Position numbers and translations under genes: made by a program. DNA of 64,000 nucleotides from Clostridia bacterium (GTDB lineage: Bacteria; Bacillota; Clostridia; Lachnospirales; Lachnospiraceae). Each line of letters opens with the position of its first letter. Position 1 is the first letter of the stretch. Positions 62,587-64,000 of this stretch are shown one piece after another. Under the pieces are notes generated by a model that was given only the letters and a program-made list of their open reading frames with translations, was not told the origin of the DNA and ran no database searches. The DNA is taken from NCBI GenBank assembly GCA_003249225.1, contig QKJQ01000015.1, forward strand, positions 248,001 through 312,000. Reading direction: 5' to 3'.

Positions 62587-63969
62587 CTATTTTGCAAGAT
62601 ATTCAAGAATCCCGGTGGCTGCGGTCTTACCGGCACCCATTGCCAGAATAACAGTTGCTGCTCCGGTCACGACATCTCCTCCGGCAAATACGCCTTCTTT
62701 CGATGTCTGTCCTGTCATCTCATCAATCGTCACACAACGACGTCTGTCGACCTTTAATTCCTTTGTGGTTGATGAAATCAAAGGATTTGGTGTTGTTCCA
62801 AGTGACATGATTACAGAATTCAGCTCAATATCAAATTCCGACCCTGCTTTTTCAACGGGTCTCCTTCTGCCGGACGCATCCGGTTCTCCAAGTTCCATCT
62901 CAACACACCGGATTCCCCTGACCCATCCGTTCTCATCAACAAGGATTTCCGTCGGATTCGTCAGGAATTTAAATTCAATGCCTTCTTCCTTGGCATGGTG
63001 TACTTCTTCAATTCTGGCAGGAAGTTCTGCTTCACTTCTTCTATAAATTACAGTTACTTTCGACCCAAGGCGCAACGCCGTTCTTGCCGCATCCATGGCT
63101 ACATTCCCGCCGCCTACCACTGCTACTTTGTCACCGGAAAGAATCGGTGTATCATAGTCAGGATCAAAAGCTTTCATCAGGTTGCTTCTCGTCAGATATT
63201 CATTTGCCGTAAAGACACCATTTGCATTTTCACCCGGGATACCCATGAATCTTGGAAGTCCCGCACCTGAACCGATAAAGACTGCATCAAAATGTTCTTC
63301 TTCCATAAGCTGATCAATGGTAATGGATCTTCCGACTACAACATTGGTCTCGATTTTGACGCCGAGCCGTTTTACGTTCTCAATCTCGTATTCCACAACA
63401 TTTTTCTTTGGCAGACGAAATTCCGGTATACCGTATACCAGAACACCGCCCGGCTCATGAAGTGCCTCAAAAATTGTAACATCAACACCTGCTTTTGCAA
63501 GGTCTCCCGCACAGGTAAGACCAGCAGGACCAGAGCCAATAACGGCAACCTTTTTACCGATTTTTTTCGTTGGAGCGTCCGGATGAATATCATTTTCTTT
63601 TGCCCAGTCAGCAACAAAACGTTCCAGCTTTCCAATCGCTACGGCGTCACCTTTCAAACCGCGGATACACTGCGCTTCACACTGAGTTTCCTGAGGACAG
63701 ACGCGTCCGCAGACCGCCGGAAGAGATGAATACAAACTAATGGTCTTAAAGGCAGCACCAATGTCTCCTTCTTCCACACTTTTGATAAATCCCGGAATGT
63801 TTATGCTGACAGGACAACCTGCCACACATTTAGGATTTTTACATTTCAGGCAGCGCTGTGCTTCCATCATTGCTTCTTCTTTTGAGTATCCAAGACAGAC
63901 CTCTTCGAAGTTGCCAGCTCTTACCTTGGGGTCCTGCTCCCTTACCGGAACTTTATGTAATACGTCCAT
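62587..63969 (-). CDS. gltA: NADPH-dependent glutamate synthase-type flavoprotein (GltA/NfnB-like)
   Basis: 460 residues. The N-terminal cysteine cluster (CLKCKNPKCVAGCPVSINIP, CGRVCPQETQCEAQC) binds two iron-sulfur clusters. GSGPAGLTCAGDLAKAGVDVTIFEA binds FAD, and VAVVGGGNVAMDAARTALRLGSKVT binds NAD(P). This covers both homotetrameric glutamate synthase small-subunit proteins and NfnB, the large subunit of the transhydrogenase, which are hard to separate by motif. The partner expected for NfnB would lie upstream beyond the window. Neighbours aconitase and icd favour glutamate metabolism. Only 31 bases of upstream sequence are present. Confidence 0.85.
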   Translation of the reverse strand: MDVLHKVPVREQDPKVRAGNFEEVCLGYSKEEAMMEAQRCLKCKNPKCVAGCPVSINIPGFIKSVEEGDIGAAFKTISLYSSLPAVCGRVCPQETQCEAQCIRGLKGDAVAIGKLERFVADWAKENDIHPDAPTKKIGKKVAVIGSGPAGLTCAGDLAKAGVDVTIFEALHEPGGVLVYGIPEFRLPKKNVVEYEIENVKRLGVKIETNVVVGRSITIDQLMEEEHFDAVFIGSGAGLPRFMGIPGENANGVFTANEYLTRSNLMKAFDPDYDTPILSGDKVAVVGGGNVAMDAARTALRLGSKVTVIYRRSEAELPARIEEVHHAKEEGIEFKFLTNPTEILVDENGWVRGIRCVEMELGEPDASGRRRPVEKAGSEFDIELNSVIMSLGTTPNPLISSTTKELKVDRRRCVTIDEMTGQTSKEGVFAGGDVVTGAATVILAMGAGKTAATGILEYLAK

Positions 63970-64000
63970 AGTATCCTAACCTTTCTATCGCAATCATCTT

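Noticed and set aside
1-64000. tRNA, rRNA, prophage or IS elements
   Set aside because: No cloverleaf, ribosomal sequence, integrase, transposase or phage structural gene was seen on either strand.

Overview
The window looks like a chromosome segment from a carbohydrate-degrading Clostridia species, most likely Lachnospiraceae. Evidence: low-to-moderate GC, strong AGGAGG-type ribosome sites, lipoprotein solute-binding proteins feeding ABC sugar importers in place of SusC/D pairs, a YesM/YesN-type two-component system, many intracellular glycosidases, and an HU-RqcP (S4) pair. No rRNA, tRNA, IS element, prophage or CRISPR array was seen. Assignments come from reading the translations; no database search was run.

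Layout. 1-6247: polysaccharide genes: a partial secreted protein (probably a solute-binding protein), a GH43 lipoprotein, a DUF1349 protein and a GH5 lipoprotein. Three copies of a LacI-type operator lie upstream of the first two, two of them overlapping predicted -35 regions. 6334-18943: an eleven-gene minus-strand peptidoglycan-sugar salvage operon (ABC importer, murR, murQ, nagZ, murK, anmK, a double GNAT, a PIG-L deacetylase, namZ) closed by a bidirectional terminator. NagZ and NamZ lack export signals, so intact disaccharides or muropeptides are probably imported and cleaved inside. 19437-24176: four tandem paralogous membrane proteins of unknown function; one has its domains in permuted order. 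24436-41448: a long minus-strand glycan operon (importer, GH78, a beta-propeller glycosidase, a GH106-like protein, two GH42, a UroD-family protein, a dehydrogenase). Divergent from it, 41821-49059 encodes a two-component system, an orphan solute-binding lipoprotein, a sialate-O-acetylesterase-like enzyme and a GH29 fucosidase. Together they suggest uptake of rhamnose-, galactose- and fucose-containing acetylated plant glycans. 49202-55697: a DeoR regulator, a Ugp-like importer, a PHP-domain hydrolase and a HAD phosphatase. 55882-63969: rqcP, HU, a cell-wall protein with a decayed S11 domain fused to an M15 peptidase, and the glutamate-forming set (isocitrate dehydrogenase, aconitase-family hydratase, glutamate synthase-type flavoprotein).

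The most notable non-coding signal is a repeated leader module: three successive hairpins ending in a ribosome site, placed inside operons directly before start codons (10593, 25489, 52847 and two and a half tandem copies at 58799-59027). Stem sequences differ between copies but pairing is kept, which argues for a selected RNA structure. Weaker relatives occur before several other genes.
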